This document shows positions 43,123 through 52,343 of a DNA stretch of 64,000 nucleotides, piece after piece (the stretch's first letter is position 1; each line of letters opens with the position of its first letter). Both the position numbers and the translations under genes were made by a program. The notes under the pieces were generated by a model. The model was not told the origin of the DNA and ran no database searches. It worked only from the letters and a program-made list of their open reading frames with translations. This DNA comes from JANQRZ01 sp965214485 (GTDB taxonomy: Bacteria; Bacteroidota; Rhodothermia; Rhodothermales; JANQRZ01): assembly GCA_965214485.1 (NCBI GenBank), contig CBDCBW010000016.1:62001-126000 (forward strand). The letters are read 5' to 3'.

Positions 43123-44928
43123 TCAGCCGATGCGCGCCTCGCCGTAGCGAGCGCGCACGTCGGCGCGGAGGGCGGCGGCCTCGGCGCGCAGCGCGTCGCG
43201 GCGGCGCTCCAGTCCCGTGAGGGCTACCCGCTCGCCCTCGACGAGGTCCACGAGCGGGCGGAGCAGGGCGCGGACTTCGGCGAGGGCCTCGTCGGCCTCT
43301 TCACCGAACTGCTCGGTGAGGGCGGCCTTGAGGGCCGTGCGCAGGGTGCCGACCCGGTCGCTGAACTCGGCTACGGCGCGGTGGCGCTGCCGGGGGAGGA
43401 GCACGAAGCCGACGAGCGAGAGCGCCCCCGCCGCGAGGATGCCGCCGGTCACGTCGAACGCCGTCGCGGCGATGACCACGGTGGTGACCGCGCCGAGGCC
43501 GACGGCGGCGGCCTGCGTCCCGGCGAACAGCGCGGCGATGCTGCGGGCGTTCTCGAGCAGCCGCCGGGCCTCCTCGTTGAGGTCGTAAGCGTCGACCGTC
43601 CGCCGCGCCTCGCGCATCACGTCCTGGAAGACCTCCTCCCGGTTGTAAAGGAACGGCTGCGCCGCCGACGCCTTCTTCGGCGACACTCGCCGCGCCTGCT
43701 CCGCGACGTGGGTGTAGGCCTGGTTCCAGAGCGAGAGCACCTGCCGCAGAAGGCCGTCCACTGCGGCTCCCATCTGCTCCTCGATCCGCCGCTCGGCGTC
43801 GCGGATGACCTGCCGGTTGAACTCGTCCTTGAACTTGTCGCGGTCCCGGAGCAGGGTCAGCTTCGAGACGCGGATCGTGTCGCTCAGAAATTGCACGCCG
43901 CGCTTCTCCATCTCCAGGAGCACGTTGTCCACCTCGGTCAGATAGCGCTCCGGCCCCTCGCGCAGGTCGGTCTCCCTCTCGGCGATCTGTTCGCGGAGCG
44001 CGTCGAGGCCGGCCCCGTCGGCGTCGAGCATGGTGCGGCGCTCGGCGAGGCGCTCGCCGAGCCGGCCGAGGAGGCGGTCGGCGGCGTCGAGCGGGGCGGT
44101 GAGCTTGAGGGCGAGGCGCTCGTCCCCGGTGAGCGTCTCGGTGAGGAACGCCTCGAGGGCGGCGAAGCCGCTGGCGCGCCACGCGGCGGTCTCCCCCGAC
44201 GCCTTCGCCGCGAAGGCCTGCTGCGCGCTGACGGGAAACACGCGCGGCTCGAACCCGAGCAGCGCGTCGAATCCCGAGCGGATGTGCTCCTTCACCTGGG
44301 CGAGGTCGCCGTCGCTGCGGGCGAGGTCGGCCTTGTTGAGGACCACGACGAGCCGGCGGCCCCACGCGTCGCGGATGAAGTGGAGGAACTGGCGCTCCGA
44401 CTCCGAGAGCGGGCGGTCGAAGGAGGTGACGAAGAGCACGAGGTCGGCGCGCGGGATGAAGTCCTCGGTGATGGCCTGGTGCTCCTGCACGATCGAGTTC
44501 GTGCCCGGCGTGTCGACGAGCGTGAGGCCGCGCAGCAGGTCGGCGGGGTGCTGGCGCTCGGTGACGAAGTCGCCCCGGCGGTGCTGCTGCCCCGCCTCGC
44601 CGTGGCGGAGGATCGTGATCTTGTCCGTCGTCGGGACCGGCCCCTCTTCCATCAGCACGGTCCCGAAGAGCGCGTTGAGCACGCTCGACTTGCCCGCGTT
44701 GAACTCCCCGACGACGACCACGAGGAACCACTCGCCCAGCCCGCCGGCGAGCTCGGCGAGGCGGCGCAGCGTCTCCTCGTCGGCTCCGGCTAGGAGCATC
44801 GCGTCGTGGAGGCCGCCGAGCAGCACGCGCTCGCGCTGCAGCAGCGCCTCGGCCGCCTCGTCGACGAGTGAGCGGTCGGCGCGGAGGGGCGCGGCACTCG
44901 GGTCGGGCAAAGGCGAGGCAGGAGGCAT
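43123..44928 (-). CDS. Bacterial dynamin-like GTPase
   Basis: A 601-residue dynamin-family protein. GTPase motifs are intact: G1 GEFNAGKSSVLNALFG near residue 72, G2 PTTDKIT, G3 DTPGTNSI and G4 NKADLARS. A long helical bundle/stalk follows, with two hydrophobic segments near residues 485-525 (AAVGLGAVTTVVIAATAF and GGILAAGALSLVGFVLLP) that may insert in the membrane. Bacterial dynamins remodel or protect membranes. The ATG at 44928 is chosen over upstream frames because the core starts just downstream. No partner dynamin gene is adjacent, although these often come in pairs. Confidence 0.88.
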   Translation of the reverse strand: MPPASPLPDPSAAPLRADRSLVDEAAEALLQRERVLLGGLHDAMLLAGADEETLRRLAELAGGLGEWFLVVVVGEFNAGKSSVLNALFGTVLMEEGPVPTTDKITILRHGEAGQQHRRGDFVTERQHPADLLRGLTLVDTPGTNSIVQEHQAITEDFIPRADLVLFVTSFDRPLSESERQFLHFIRDAWGRRLVVVLNKADLARSDGDLAQVKEHIRSGFDALLGFEPRVFPVSAQQAFAAKASGETAAWRASGFAALEAFLTETLTGDERLALKLTAPLDAADRLLGRLGERLAERRTMLDADGAGLDALREQIAERETDLREGPERYLTEVDNVLLEMEKRGVQFLSDTIRVSKLTLLRDRDKFKDEFNRQVIRDAERRIEEQMGAAVDGLLRQVLSLWNQAYTHVAEQARRVSPKKASAAQPFLYNREEVFQDVMREARRTVDAYDLNEEARRLLENARSIAALFAGTQAAAVGLGAVTTVVIAATAFDVTGGILAAGALSLVGFVLLPRQRHRAVAEFSDRVGTLRTALKAALTEQFGEEADEALAEVRALLRPLVDLVEGERVALTGLERRRDALRAEAAALRADVRARYGEARIG

Positions 44929-45075
44929 AGGGACGGGGGGACGGCGCAGGACAAGGGAAGGGGCCAGTTCGCTCCTGCCTGGGGGGCCCCGGCGCACCCG
45001 CCGAGGGGAGGGTGGAGGCCGCGAAATAAAGATTTCGGTACCACCAGGCGAAATTAGCGTGCGTAAACGCAGGGA

Positions 45076-45107
45076 TTGAAATGTAAGCGGGCTCCACCGT
45101 ACTTTTG
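45076..45107 (+). promoter_or_regulatory. Candidate promoter TTG-N21-TACTTTTG for the outer-membrane protein gene
   Basis: An exact Bacteroidota -7 box TACTTTTG (45100-45107) follows a TTG (45076-45078) after 21 bp. A 135-bp leader with GGAGG Shine-Dalgarno (45230-45234) precedes the ATG at 45242. This gene is one of few here with a strong Shine-Dalgarno, implying high expression. The remaining 44929-45241 region holds no gene. Confidence 0.5.
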
Positions 45108-45241
45108 TGATGCCAGCAGGAACACACGTCACTCGGAACGGCTATGTGGGGCGGAATGCAGGCACCACCCGCCTGTAGTCTCCCTTCCCGCCCATTCCCC
45201 TCGACTTCAGTTTCTACCCTACCACTTACGGAGGACACCCC

Positions 45242-46234
45242 ATGCTCCAATTGGCACTCACGGCACTGCTCGCAGGCTCGCTCCTCGCAGGCAGCCCGGA
45301 CGGCGACAAAGACAAGGACAAGAAGGCGAAAGCCGACGCACAGCAGCCCATCGAGTCCATCCTCGTTCCCAGTGAGGACGCCGCCCTCAGCGAAGAAGAC
45401 CCGATCAACGACACCTACGCCCTCGGCCGCACCGAGCGCATCCCGATCAAGCTCTGGTTCGGCTACGCCTGGGCCGAGGACGAGGAAGCCTATGACGCGA
45501 ATGGGAACGAGGTGGATATCAATACGGTGACGGCCCAGCGAGCATTCGTTGGCGCGCAGATCAACGTCATCAACTTCACCAACTTCTCTGTCGGCGCAGG
45601 AGGGCAACTGATTCTTGCCGACAACAAGCTCGGCGAAGCCAACCCCGCTGGCGGCGACCTCGAGAGTGGATTCGGTCTCCAGAACGCGAAGGTCTACGGG
45701 CTCATCCGGGGCCGCACCCTCGGCATCCACGGAGGCTATCTCTTCGACCTCGGTGACGACGCCGACCTGGCGACGTTGATCACGGATGGAGAGACGACCA
45801 ACTCCGACCAAGCGGATGCGTGGTTCGTCGGGGTTGACTTCGATTATCCCTCCGAGGTGATCCGGGTCTTCGCCGGCATCGACTACTTCAACCGCGACGA
45901 GTTTGCGGCGAACGCCACGCAGAGTGCCATTGAAGACGATGAGATCATTGTCTTCAATGCGGGCGCTGGCCTCATGATCTCGTGGGTCGAGATTGGTGCA
46001 GCGGCCCTGCTGCGCACGAACCTCGCCGTCAACCGCCTCGGTGCCCCCACCGGTGGTGGTCACCAGGGGTCGATCGCGCCGTACCTCCGGCTCTCCCCGC
46101 CCTCTTTCCCCGTGTCGCTCTCGGTCAAAGGGGCGTTCCTGAGCGAGTACGCTGACTATGGCTACTCCCTCGGCGGCGCGTCGGACCTCGTGACGAAGAA
46201 GGGCTTTACCGTCACGGCGTCGCTCGGCTTCTAA
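45242..46234 (+). CDS. Outer-membrane beta-barrel-like protein
   Basis: A 330-residue exported protein: signal peptide MLQLALTALLAGSLLAGS, a charged linker (DKDKDKKAKA), and then barrel-like strands such as RIPIKLWFGYAWAEDEE, FSVGAGGQLILADNKLG, LGIHGGYLFDLGDD, FNAGAGLMISWVEIGAAALLRT, SIAPYLRLSPPSFPVSLSVKG and a C-terminal TVTASLGF ending in phenylalanine, the usual barrel-assembly signal. Function cannot be assigned (porin or channel-like). Shine-Dalgarno and promoter suggest abundant expression. A strong terminator follows at 46257. Confidence 0.8.
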   Translation: MLQLALTALLAGSLLAGSPDGDKDKDKKAKADAQQPIESILVPSEDAALSEEDPINDTYALGRTERIPIKLWFGYAWAEDEEAYDANGNEVDINTVTAQRAFVGAQINVINFTNFSVGAGGQLILADNKLGEANPAGGDLESGFGLQNAKVYGLIRGRTLGIHGGYLFDLGDDADLATLITDGETTNSDQADAWFVGVDFDYPSEVIRVFAGIDYFNRDEFAANATQSAIEDDEIIVFNAGAGLMISWVEIGAAALLRTNLAVNRLGAPTGGGHQGSIAPYLRLSPPSFPVSLSVKGAFLSEYADYGYSLGGASDLVTKKGFTVTASLGF

Positions 46235-46256
46235 ACCGGCGTGCCTCTCACGGCTC

Positions 46257-46302
46257 AGGCCGCCCGGACGACCGCTCGCGGTCCGCTCCGGGCGGCCTTT
46301 TC
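46257..46302 (+). terminator. Rho-independent terminator
   Basis: Arms AGGCCGCCCGGA (46257-46268) and TCCGGGCGGCCT (46287-46298) form a perfect 12-bp stem with an 18-nt loop, followed by TTTTCTATA. It lies 23 bp past the outer-membrane protein stop. Confidence 0.9.
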
Positions 46303-46322
46303 TATAGACGCCTCCTCTGGAA

Positions 46323-47099
46323 ATGCTGCTCCCGCTTCGCCTCCTGTTTCGCCTCGCCGTCGTGCTCGCGGTGGGCCTGACCGCCGGGGGATGCTCCGGC
46401 GGCCGGGTAGTGCCCGAGGCAGAGGTGGTGATTTCCGAGCGGGCACTCCGCAGCCACCTCCGCGTGCTCGCCGAACCGGTCATCGCGGCGGACTCGGCGC
46501 GGGCGGCGGAGCGGGCGCGCTACGCCGCCGGGCGGATGCGCTCGGCGGGGCTGATGCCGGTGCTGGAAAGCTCGTTTCTCCTCCGGCAGGACGGGTCGAG
46601 CACCGGTCCGCTGCTCGATCCGGCGCGGGTCCACGTCCTGGGCTACGTCGCCGGACGGCATCCGAGCTATGCCGACGAGCTCGTACTCGTCGCAGCCGAC
46701 CTCGACGGGACGGGGGCCGCCGCGGCGCTCGAAGCGGCGCGGGTGCTGGCCGAGGAGGCGCGCACGACGCAGGTGCCGGAACGCACCGTGCTCGTCGCGC
46801 TCTGGGGGCCGCCGCGCACGGGCGCGTTCGGGCTGGCCGACTACCTCGCCCACCCGACGTGGGCGCTGGACGGGGTCCGCCGCGTCCTGCTCGTCTCCGC
46901 CGATACGGCTGCGACGAACGAGGGGCGGCGGATGCTGGCCGCGCGAGGCATCGAAGCCGAAGCGCTGGCCTTGGGGGACCGGACCGTAGCCGAGGCGGCA
47001 CCGGAGGTCGAGCGCGCCCGCGCCTTCGCTCAGGCGGTCCGCCTCACCGATGCGCTGCTCGCCCGGACGCGCGCCGCCGCCGCCGGAACCGCCGAGTGA
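46323..47099 (+). CDS. M28 peptidase-like lipoprotein, probably inactive
   Basis: A 258-residue lipoprotein (signal with lipobox TAGGC, acceptor Cys near 24). The rest follows an M28 aminopeptidase scaffold: AERARYAAGRMRSAGLMPVLES, a strand LVLVAADLDGTGAAAALEAARVLAEEA and RTVLVALWGPPRTGAFGLADYLAHP. In active M28 enzymes these places hold the zinc ligands HxDS, DN and EE; here they read ADLDG, AA and PPRTG, so the metal site appears lost. It may be a binding or scaffold protein. It follows a terminator by 20 bp and leads into a TIM-barrel gene. Confidence 0.6.
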   Translation: MLLPLRLLFRLAVVLAVGLTAGGCSGGRVVPEAEVVISERALRSHLRVLAEPVIAADSARAAERARYAAGRMRSAGLMPVLESSFLLRQDGSSTGPLLDPARVHVLGYVAGRHPSYADELVLVAADLDGTGAAAALEAARVLAEEARTTQVPERTVLVALWGPPRTGAFGLADYLAHPTWALDGVRRVLLVSADTAATNEGRRMLAARGIEAEALALGDRTVAEAAPEVERARAFAQAVRLTDALLARTRAAAAGTAE

Positions 47100-47140
47100 G
47101 CAGAATCTCCGGCCGCTGACCTTCGCCTCTGACCCCGCCC

Positions 47141-47872
47141 ATGCTCCCCGTCTGGCTCACCGACACGTTCACCCCAAACCTCGACCGGGCGCTTCACTAC
47201 ACGCTTCAGTGGGGCCTCGAAGGCGTCGTGCTGCGGACGGTCGGCGGGCACGGGGACCGCGTGCCTCACGTCAACGAGGCGAGGCTGAAGCGGCGGCTCG
47301 CGGAGCTCGGCGTGCCGGTCGTCGCGGTGGACCCTGGCCTGTTCGAGGGGCGTAGCGACGACCGCGGGGTCGGGATGAACGACCTCGCCCTGCTCGGCGA
47401 AGCCGCCGCGTTCGCCGGGCGGATCGGCTGCCCGCGCGTGCTGGTCGGGGCGCTGCCGGGGCCAGTCGAGGCCGCCGCCGAGGTGCTGCGCCGAGCGGGC
47501 GAGGTCGCGGCGCGGCGCGGGTGTGTGCTCGCCGTCCGCAACGAAGCCGAGGGCCGCGCCACGGGCCGCGCGCTGTCCGAGCTGCTCGCCGCCGTAGAGC
47601 ACCCGGCTGTGCGCGCGTGCTGGAGCCCGGCCGACGCGCGCGACGCCGGCGAGCCTGTGGCCGACGGTCTGGAAGCCCTCGCGCCCCGCGCCGAGCTCGT
47701 CCTGCTGCGGGACGACGCGGCGGAGGCGTGGGCGGAGGCGCTACGCGGCCTCCACGCGGCGCGCTTCGCCGGCCCCCTCTGCCTCGACCTCCGCGCCGCC
47801 GGCACGGCGACCGACGGCCTCCGCGCGGCGACGGCGCTCCTCCACGCGGTGCGCAACGCGCGGCACGGGTAG
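47141..47872 (+). CDS. Xylose isomerase-like TIM-barrel protein (sugar phosphate isomerase/epimerase family)
   Basis: A 243-residue protein that fits the AP-endonuclease-2/xylose isomerase-like barrel: WGLEGVVLRTVGGHG at the start, RLAELGVPVVAVDPGLFEG, AAAFAGRIGCPRVLVGALPG, VLAVRNEAEG (with the usual Glu) and CWSPADARDAGEPVADGL. The remaining metal ligands (Asp/His/Glu) of enzymatic members are partly replaced, for example the late glutamate reads CLDLRAAG. So it is a family member whose activity is uncertain. It lies in tandem with the M28-like gene (41 bp gap) and may be co-transcribed. Confidence 0.65.
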   Translation: MLPVWLTDTFTPNLDRALHYTLQWGLEGVVLRTVGGHGDRVPHVNEARLKRRLAELGVPVVAVDPGLFEGRSDDRGVGMNDLALLGEAAAFAGRIGCPRVLVGALPGPVEAAAEVLRRAGEVAARRGCVLAVRNEAEGRATGRALSELLAAVEHPAVRACWSPADARDAGEPVADGLEALAPRAELVLLRDDAAEAWAEALRGLHAARFAGPLCLDLRAAGTATDGLRAATALLHAVRNARHG

Positions 47873-48201
47873 CACGAGCCGCCCGCATCGCGCCGGCGCT
47901 AGGCCCCGTCACGTGAATCCGGGTCCTGGCTCGGCGAGTGAAGGGCGCTGCGGCGTTGTCCTCCTCGCCCGATGCTACGGCATCTGGCTCGTCGGACGCC
48001 TGGCCGGGCCCCTCCAGGGTCTCTCGCTCGCCGACGGACCGACCTACGTGACAGAGCCTAGCGGCACCACCTCGGTGCGCGAACCGCTCCGGCGCGGTCG
48101 CCGACACGGTCGGGGCCGGTCGCCGACGCGGTCTCCGGGCCGGTCGTCTGCGGTGAAGGGCGTTACCGTACTTTCCGTCTCCTCGCCTGCCCGCCTCCCC
48201 G
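47873..48201. other. 329-bp region with short repeats and a promoter box
   Basis: No gene seen. Around 48097-48145 a CCGGTCG/CCGACACGGTCG-type unit is imperfectly repeated three times. A TACTTTCC box (48169-48176) sits 25 bp before the ATG of the acyltransferase gene at 48202, a plausible Bacteroidota-type -7 element. Confidence 0.4.
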
Positions 48202-49041
48202 ATGCACCCGATCCCTGCCGAGACGCTGGACCACCCCGCCGCGCACGGGCTGCCGCGCGTGTCGCTCTGGACGCGGCTGCACTTCTTCTGGGTGCTCCCG
48301 TGGGCCGCCGCCGGGATGGCCGCCTGCTTCGGCGGGTACCTCGTCGAGAACGCCGTCCGGCGCGGTCGGCCCTCGGCGCGGTCGTTCAAGTTCTGGTCTA
48401 CGCTCTGGGCGCGCCTCGTGCTCGCCGTCGCCGGGGTCCGGGTCGAGGCGGCGGTGCGCGCCCGGCTCTGCGGGGAGCCGGTGATCTTCGTCGCCAACCA
48501 CCAGAACGAGCTGGACGTCGTCACGATTCTGGCCGGCGTGCCGTGGCCGTTCGGGTTCATGGCGAAGGCGGCGCTGCGCAAGGTCCCGGTGCTCGGCAAA
48601 ATGCTCGAGGAGACCGTCTGCCTGCTCGTCGACCGGAGCGACCCGCGCCGCGCCGTCGAGAGCATGAGGGAGGCGGCGGCGCGCATCCGCGAGGGGAACT
48701 CCGTCCTCGTCTTCTGCGAGGGCGAGCGCTCGTACTCGCCGCGCCTGCTGCCGTTTCTGCGCGGGGCGTTCGTGATCGCGGTCGAGGCCGGGGTGCCGCT
48801 CGTGCCCGTCACGGTGATCGACAACTACCGGCTCGTCGACGAGCGCCGCTTCGTCGGGCGTGTCGGCACGGCCCGCCTCGTCGTCGGCGAGCCGATCCCG
48901 ACCGAGGGGAAGACCCGGGCCGACGTCTCGGCGCTGATCGAGGAAGTCCGCGCGGCGATGCAGGTCGAGCTAGACCGGGCGCACGGCGTATCTTCGGCCC
49001 AGGCGGGCCGCACCCACCGTGACGCGCCCGCCGGGGACTAG
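48202..49041 (+). CDS. 1-acyl-sn-glycerol-3-phosphate acyltransferase (PlsC-like)
   Basis: A 279-residue lysophospholipid acyltransferase. The HX4D catalytic motif is present in NHQNELD near residue 99, followed by FGFMAKAALRKVPVLGKML, and the glycerophosphate-binding block FCEGERSYSPRLLPFLRGAF near 172 (EGER replaces the usual EGTR). The PLVPVTVIDNYRLVDER region matches the fourth block. An N-terminal hydrophobic segment (FFWVLPWAAAGMAACFGGYL) anchors it. It transfers acyl chains onto lysophosphatidate in membrane lipid synthesis, or a related acceptor. It stands alone; 177 bp follow before the YfhO gene. Confidence 0.85.
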   Translation: MHPIPAETLDHPAAHGLPRVSLWTRLHFFWVLPWAAAGMAACFGGYLVENAVRRGRPSARSFKFWSTLWARLVLAVAGVRVEAAVRARLCGEPVIFVANHQNELDVVTILAGVPWPFGFMAKAALRKVPVLGKMLEETVCLLVDRSDPRRAVESMREAAARIREGNSVLVFCEGERSYSPRLLPFLRGAFVIAVEAGVPLVPVTVIDNYRLVDERRFVGRVGTARLVVGEPIPTEGKTRADVSALIEEVRAAMQVELDRAHGVSSAQAGRTHRDAPAGD

Positions 49042-49218
49042 ACGGCGGCGCGAAGGCGGCAACCGGCGCGCCGCTCGGGCCCCGCCGCCGCCCGTTTTCC
49101 CTCTCCGCTCTGGGCTCCGACGGACAGGCTCCGGCCGGGGTGACTCCGGTTACCGGGAAGGGGAGGGGAGAACCGTTTCCACACACTCATCGGAGCAGGG
49201 CTGAGGCTGCACTGATCT

Positions 49219-51789
49219 ATGGCGAAACAGAAAGTCAGGAACCGAAAAGCTGCCCCCGCCGCACCGCCAGACTCCAGCGATGCGACGCCGCGCCCGGCGA
49301 AGGTGCGCGCCGCCGGTTCCGTCCTGCCGCGGAGCGTGTGGGACCGGACCTCGCCCTGGCTCCGGCACGCGCTCTGCCTCGGCTTCCTGCTCGCCGTCAC
49401 CCTCGGGTTCTTCGCCGCGACCACCTTCGGCGGGCAGAGCCTCGTCGGCGGGGACATCGTGCAGTGGCGCGGGATGGCCGAGTCCGTGATCGAGTACCAG
49501 GGGCGGACCGGGCAGGACGCGCTCTGGGTGACGAACGCCTTCGCGGGGATGCCGAGCTACATGGTGTCGTACCCGAACCAGGTGCCTCAGATCGACACGG
49601 CGCTCACCTGGCTGCGGCGGATCGGGTGGTGGCCGGGGGCGCACTTCTTCGCGCTGCTCGTCGGGACCTACCTGCTCGTGTTCTACCTCTTCCGCGACCC
49701 CCTCGCCGCGACGCTCGCCGCCGTGGCGTTCGGGCTGACGACCTACCTCCCGATCATCCTCGTGGCGGGGCACACGTCGAAGTTCATCGCGCTCGCGCTC
49801 GCGCCGTGGCTGGTGCTGGCCTACGCCTTCGCCGTGCGCCGCCCGCCCGACGCGGCGTGGCAGCGGACCCTCCTCGGCGGCCTCCTCTTCGCGGTGGCGC
49901 TCGCAGCGAACCTCCGCGCGGGGCACGTCCAGATCACGTACTACGTCGCCTTCGCCCTCGGCGTGGCCTGGGTCGTCGAGGGCGTGGCGGCGGTGCGCGA
50001 GGGGCAAGGGCGCAGCTTCGCGGCCTCGACCGGCGCGCTCGCGCTCGGCGGCGTCCTCGCGCTCCTGATGGTGGCGCACCCGTACCTCGTCCAGGCCGAG
50101 TACAAGGCGTTCACGATCCGCTCGGCGGGCGCGGGCGGCGGCCTGGCCTACGACTACGCGATGCGCTGGAGCCAGGGCTGGGGCGAGCTCGCGACGCTGC
50201 TCATCCCCAACGCCTACGGCGGCGAAGGGCAAACGTATTGGGGGCCGAAGCCGTTCACCGCCGGCCCGCACTACGTCGGCGTGGTGATGCTGCTCCTCGC
50301 GGGGCTGGGGCTGTGGGGCGTGCGGCGGCGGATCGTGTGGGGGGCCGGGGTCGCAGCGGGGCTGATGACGCTCTTCGCGCTGGGCGAATACTTCCCCCTC
50401 CTGAACGAAGCCATGTTCGCGGTCTTCCCGCTCTTCGACGCGTTCCGGGTGCCGGAGACGTGGCTGGCGGTGGTGGCGCTTCTCCTGGCCCTGCTCGCCG
50501 GAGCCGGGGTCTACTACCTCGCCCGCCGCGAGCCGACGCCGGAGGGCGAGGCGCGCAAGACGAAGGCCGTCTACGGTGCCCTCGGCGCGGCGGCGGTGCT
50601 CCTCGGCGTCCTGTGGCTCGGCGGCGGGGCCCTGTTCTCGTTCGAGAAGCCCGGCGAGCGGGCGCAGATCGAGGAGCTCGCGCGGCAGCAGAACATCGCG
50701 CCGGGCGACCCGCGCGTGCAGCAGGTCCTGGCCGAGGCAAGGGCCGAGCGGGCAGACCTCTTCTCGAGCGATGCGGTGCGGGCGTTCCTCTTCCTCCTCG
50801 CCGCCGGGGCGCTCCTCGTCCTCTGGCGGCGGAGCACAGCCCCAGCGTGGGCCCTCCAGCTCGGCCTCGTGCTCCTCGTCACGATCGACCTGTGGAGCGT
50901 CGGGCGGCGGTACTACAACGCCGAGAGCCCGGCGCTCCGGGCGCGCAGCGCCGCCGAGGCGCAAATCCCCGAGTACGGCTTCGACCGCTTCATCAAGGCG
51001 CGGATCGAGGTCGAGGGCGGGCCGGGGCACTTCCGCACGCTCCCCCTCGCCCTCAACGCCTTCAACGACGGACGGACGCCCTACCACTACGAGTCCGTCG
51101 GCGGCTACCACGGGGCCAAGCTCGCGCTCTTCCAGGACTACATCGACCACATCCTCGCCAACCCCGACGGGACGCTGAGCCCTCGCGGGCTGGACCTGCT
51201 CAGCACGCGCTACGTCGTCGCCCGGCAGCCGCTCCCTGGCATGAACGTGGTGTTCCGGGACGAGCAGACGGGCATGGCCGTGCTGGAAAACCCCGACGCG
51301 CTCCCGCGCGCGTTCTTCGTCGAGGACACCGAGGTCGTGGAGGGCGAGGACGAGACGTTCCGGCGGCTGCGCGATCCGGCGTTCGACCCGCGCCGGACGG
51401 CGCTGCTGCCCGAGCCGCTGCCCGAGGCGCTCGCTCCGGCCCCCATCGACTCGTCGAGCACGGCGACGGTGGCCCTCAGCCGGTTCGGGCCGCGCGAGAT
51501 CGTGTGGGAGGTCGAGACCGACCGGCCCCGGCTCTTCGTCGCGAGCGAGGTCTACTACCCCGCCGGCTGGCACGCCACGCTCGACGACGAGCCCGTCCCG
51601 ATCGTCCGCGCCGACCACCTCCTCCGCGCCGTCGCCGTCCCCGCCGGTCGCCACCTCTTGACGATGCGCTTCGACCCGCCGCGCCACGAGCAGGGCATCG
51701 TGATTTCGAGGATCGCGACGCTGCTCGTCTACCTCGGCGCGCTCCTCATGGCCGGGCTGCTGTGGTACCGGCGCGGGGAGGGCGAATGA
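49219..51789 (+). CDS. YfhO family membrane protein
   Basis: An 856-residue integral membrane protein of the YfhO family (GT-C-like), with a dozen or more predicted membrane segments, for example near 54-75 (LCLGFLLAVTLGFFAATTFGG) and in ALGGVLALLMVAHPYLVQ. Family features include GQSLVGGDIVQWRGMAESV, QDALWVTNAFAGMPSYMVSYP, AEYKAFTIRSAGAGGGLAYDYAMRWSQGWGELATLLIP, and the periplasmic C-terminal domain with GYHGAKLALFQDYID and GWHATLDDEPVPIVRADHLLRAVAVPAGRHLL. Such proteins add sugars to surface polymers. It overlaps the next gene by 4 bp and opens a polysaccharide-like block. Confidence 0.88.
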   Translation: MAKQKVRNRKAAPAAPPDSSDATPRPAKVRAAGSVLPRSVWDRTSPWLRHALCLGFLLAVTLGFFAATTFGGQSLVGGDIVQWRGMAESVIEYQGRTGQDALWVTNAFAGMPSYMVSYPNQVPQIDTALTWLRRIGWWPGAHFFALLVGTYLLVFYLFRDPLAATLAAVAFGLTTYLPIILVAGHTSKFIALALAPWLVLAYAFAVRRPPDAAWQRTLLGGLLFAVALAANLRAGHVQITYYVAFALGVAWVVEGVAAVREGQGRSFAASTGALALGGVLALLMVAHPYLVQAEYKAFTIRSAGAGGGLAYDYAMRWSQGWGELATLLIPNAYGGEGQTYWGPKPFTAGPHYVGVVMLLLAGLGLWGVRRRIVWGAGVAAGLMTLFALGEYFPLLNEAMFAVFPLFDAFRVPETWLAVVALLLALLAGAGVYYLARREPTPEGEARKTKAVYGALGAAAVLLGVLWLGGGALFSFEKPGERAQIEELARQQNIAPGDPRVQQVLAEARAERADLFSSDAVRAFLFLLAAGALLVLWRRSTAPAWALQLGLVLLVTIDLWSVGRRYYNAESPALRARSAAEAQIPEYGFDRFIKARIEVEGGPGHFRTLPLALNAFNDGRTPYHYESVGGYHGAKLALFQDYIDHILANPDGTLSPRGLDLLSTRYVVARQPLPGMNVVFRDEQTGMAVLENPDALPRAFFVEDTEVVEGEDETFRRLRDPAFDPRRTALLPEPLPEALAPAPIDSSSTATVALSRFGPREIVWEVETDRPRLFVASEVYYPAGWHATLDDEPVPIVRADHLLRAVAVPAGRHLLTMRFDPPRHEQGIVISRIATLLVYLGALLMAGLLWYRRGEGE

Positions 51790-52343
51790 CACACCACGAC
51801 ACTATGGCCTCTCTCCAGTTTCCAGACGACCCGCTGCTCGCGCGCCGGTACCGACTGACGCTCCGGTTCATGGAAGCGTCGCTTCCGCCCCCGGCCCGCA
51901 TCCTCGACCTCGGCACGCCGAACCCGTTCTCGAAGGTGATGGAGGAGGTCGGCTATGCGGTCCGCAACACGGGTGGCGAAGACCTCGACGACGAGCCCGA
52001 GGTGGTGCGCGGCGTGGAGGTCGATGCCGTGACAGCCTTCGAGATTTTCGAGCACTTGGTGGCCCCGCTGAACGTGCTCCGCGCCATCGAGGCCCCGCGC
52101 CTCTTCGCTAGCGTCCCGCTCCGGCTCTGGTTCGCGAAGGCCTACTGGAACGAGGACAATCCGTGGGACCGGCACTACCACGAGTTCGAGGACCGGCAGT
52201 TCGACTGGCTGCTCGACAAGGCCGGGTGGCGAATCGTGCGCACGGAGAAGTGGACCGGCCCGGCTCCCAACCTCTTCGGGGTGCGCCCGCTGCTCCGGCA
52301 GTTCACGCCCCGGTGGTATGCCGTCGAAGCCGTGCGGAAGTGA
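51786..52343 (+). CDS. SAM-dependent methyltransferase-like protein
   Basis: A 185-residue type-11-like methyltransferase. LPPPARILDLGTPNPFSK is a variant motif I (G lost in the usual GxGxG), EVDAVTAFEIFEHLVAPLNVLRAI covers the acidic and HL-type positions, and FASVPLRLW the central strand. Its ATG (51786) overlaps the YfhO stop by 4 bp. It may modify a lipid-linked sugar or quinone. A 9-bp tandem repeat array starts at its TGA stop. The altered motif I means activity is uncertain. An ATG at 51804 is the alternative start. Confidence 0.7.
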   Translation: MTHHDTMASLQFPDDPLLARRYRLTLRFMEASLPPPARILDLGTPNPFSKVMEEVGYAVRNTGGEDLDDEPEVVRGVEVDAVTAFEIFEHLVAPLNVLRAIEAPRLFASVPLRLWFAKAYWNEDNPWDRHYHEFEDRQFDWLLDKAGWRIVRTEKWTGPAPNLFGVRPLLRQFTPRWYAVEAVRK

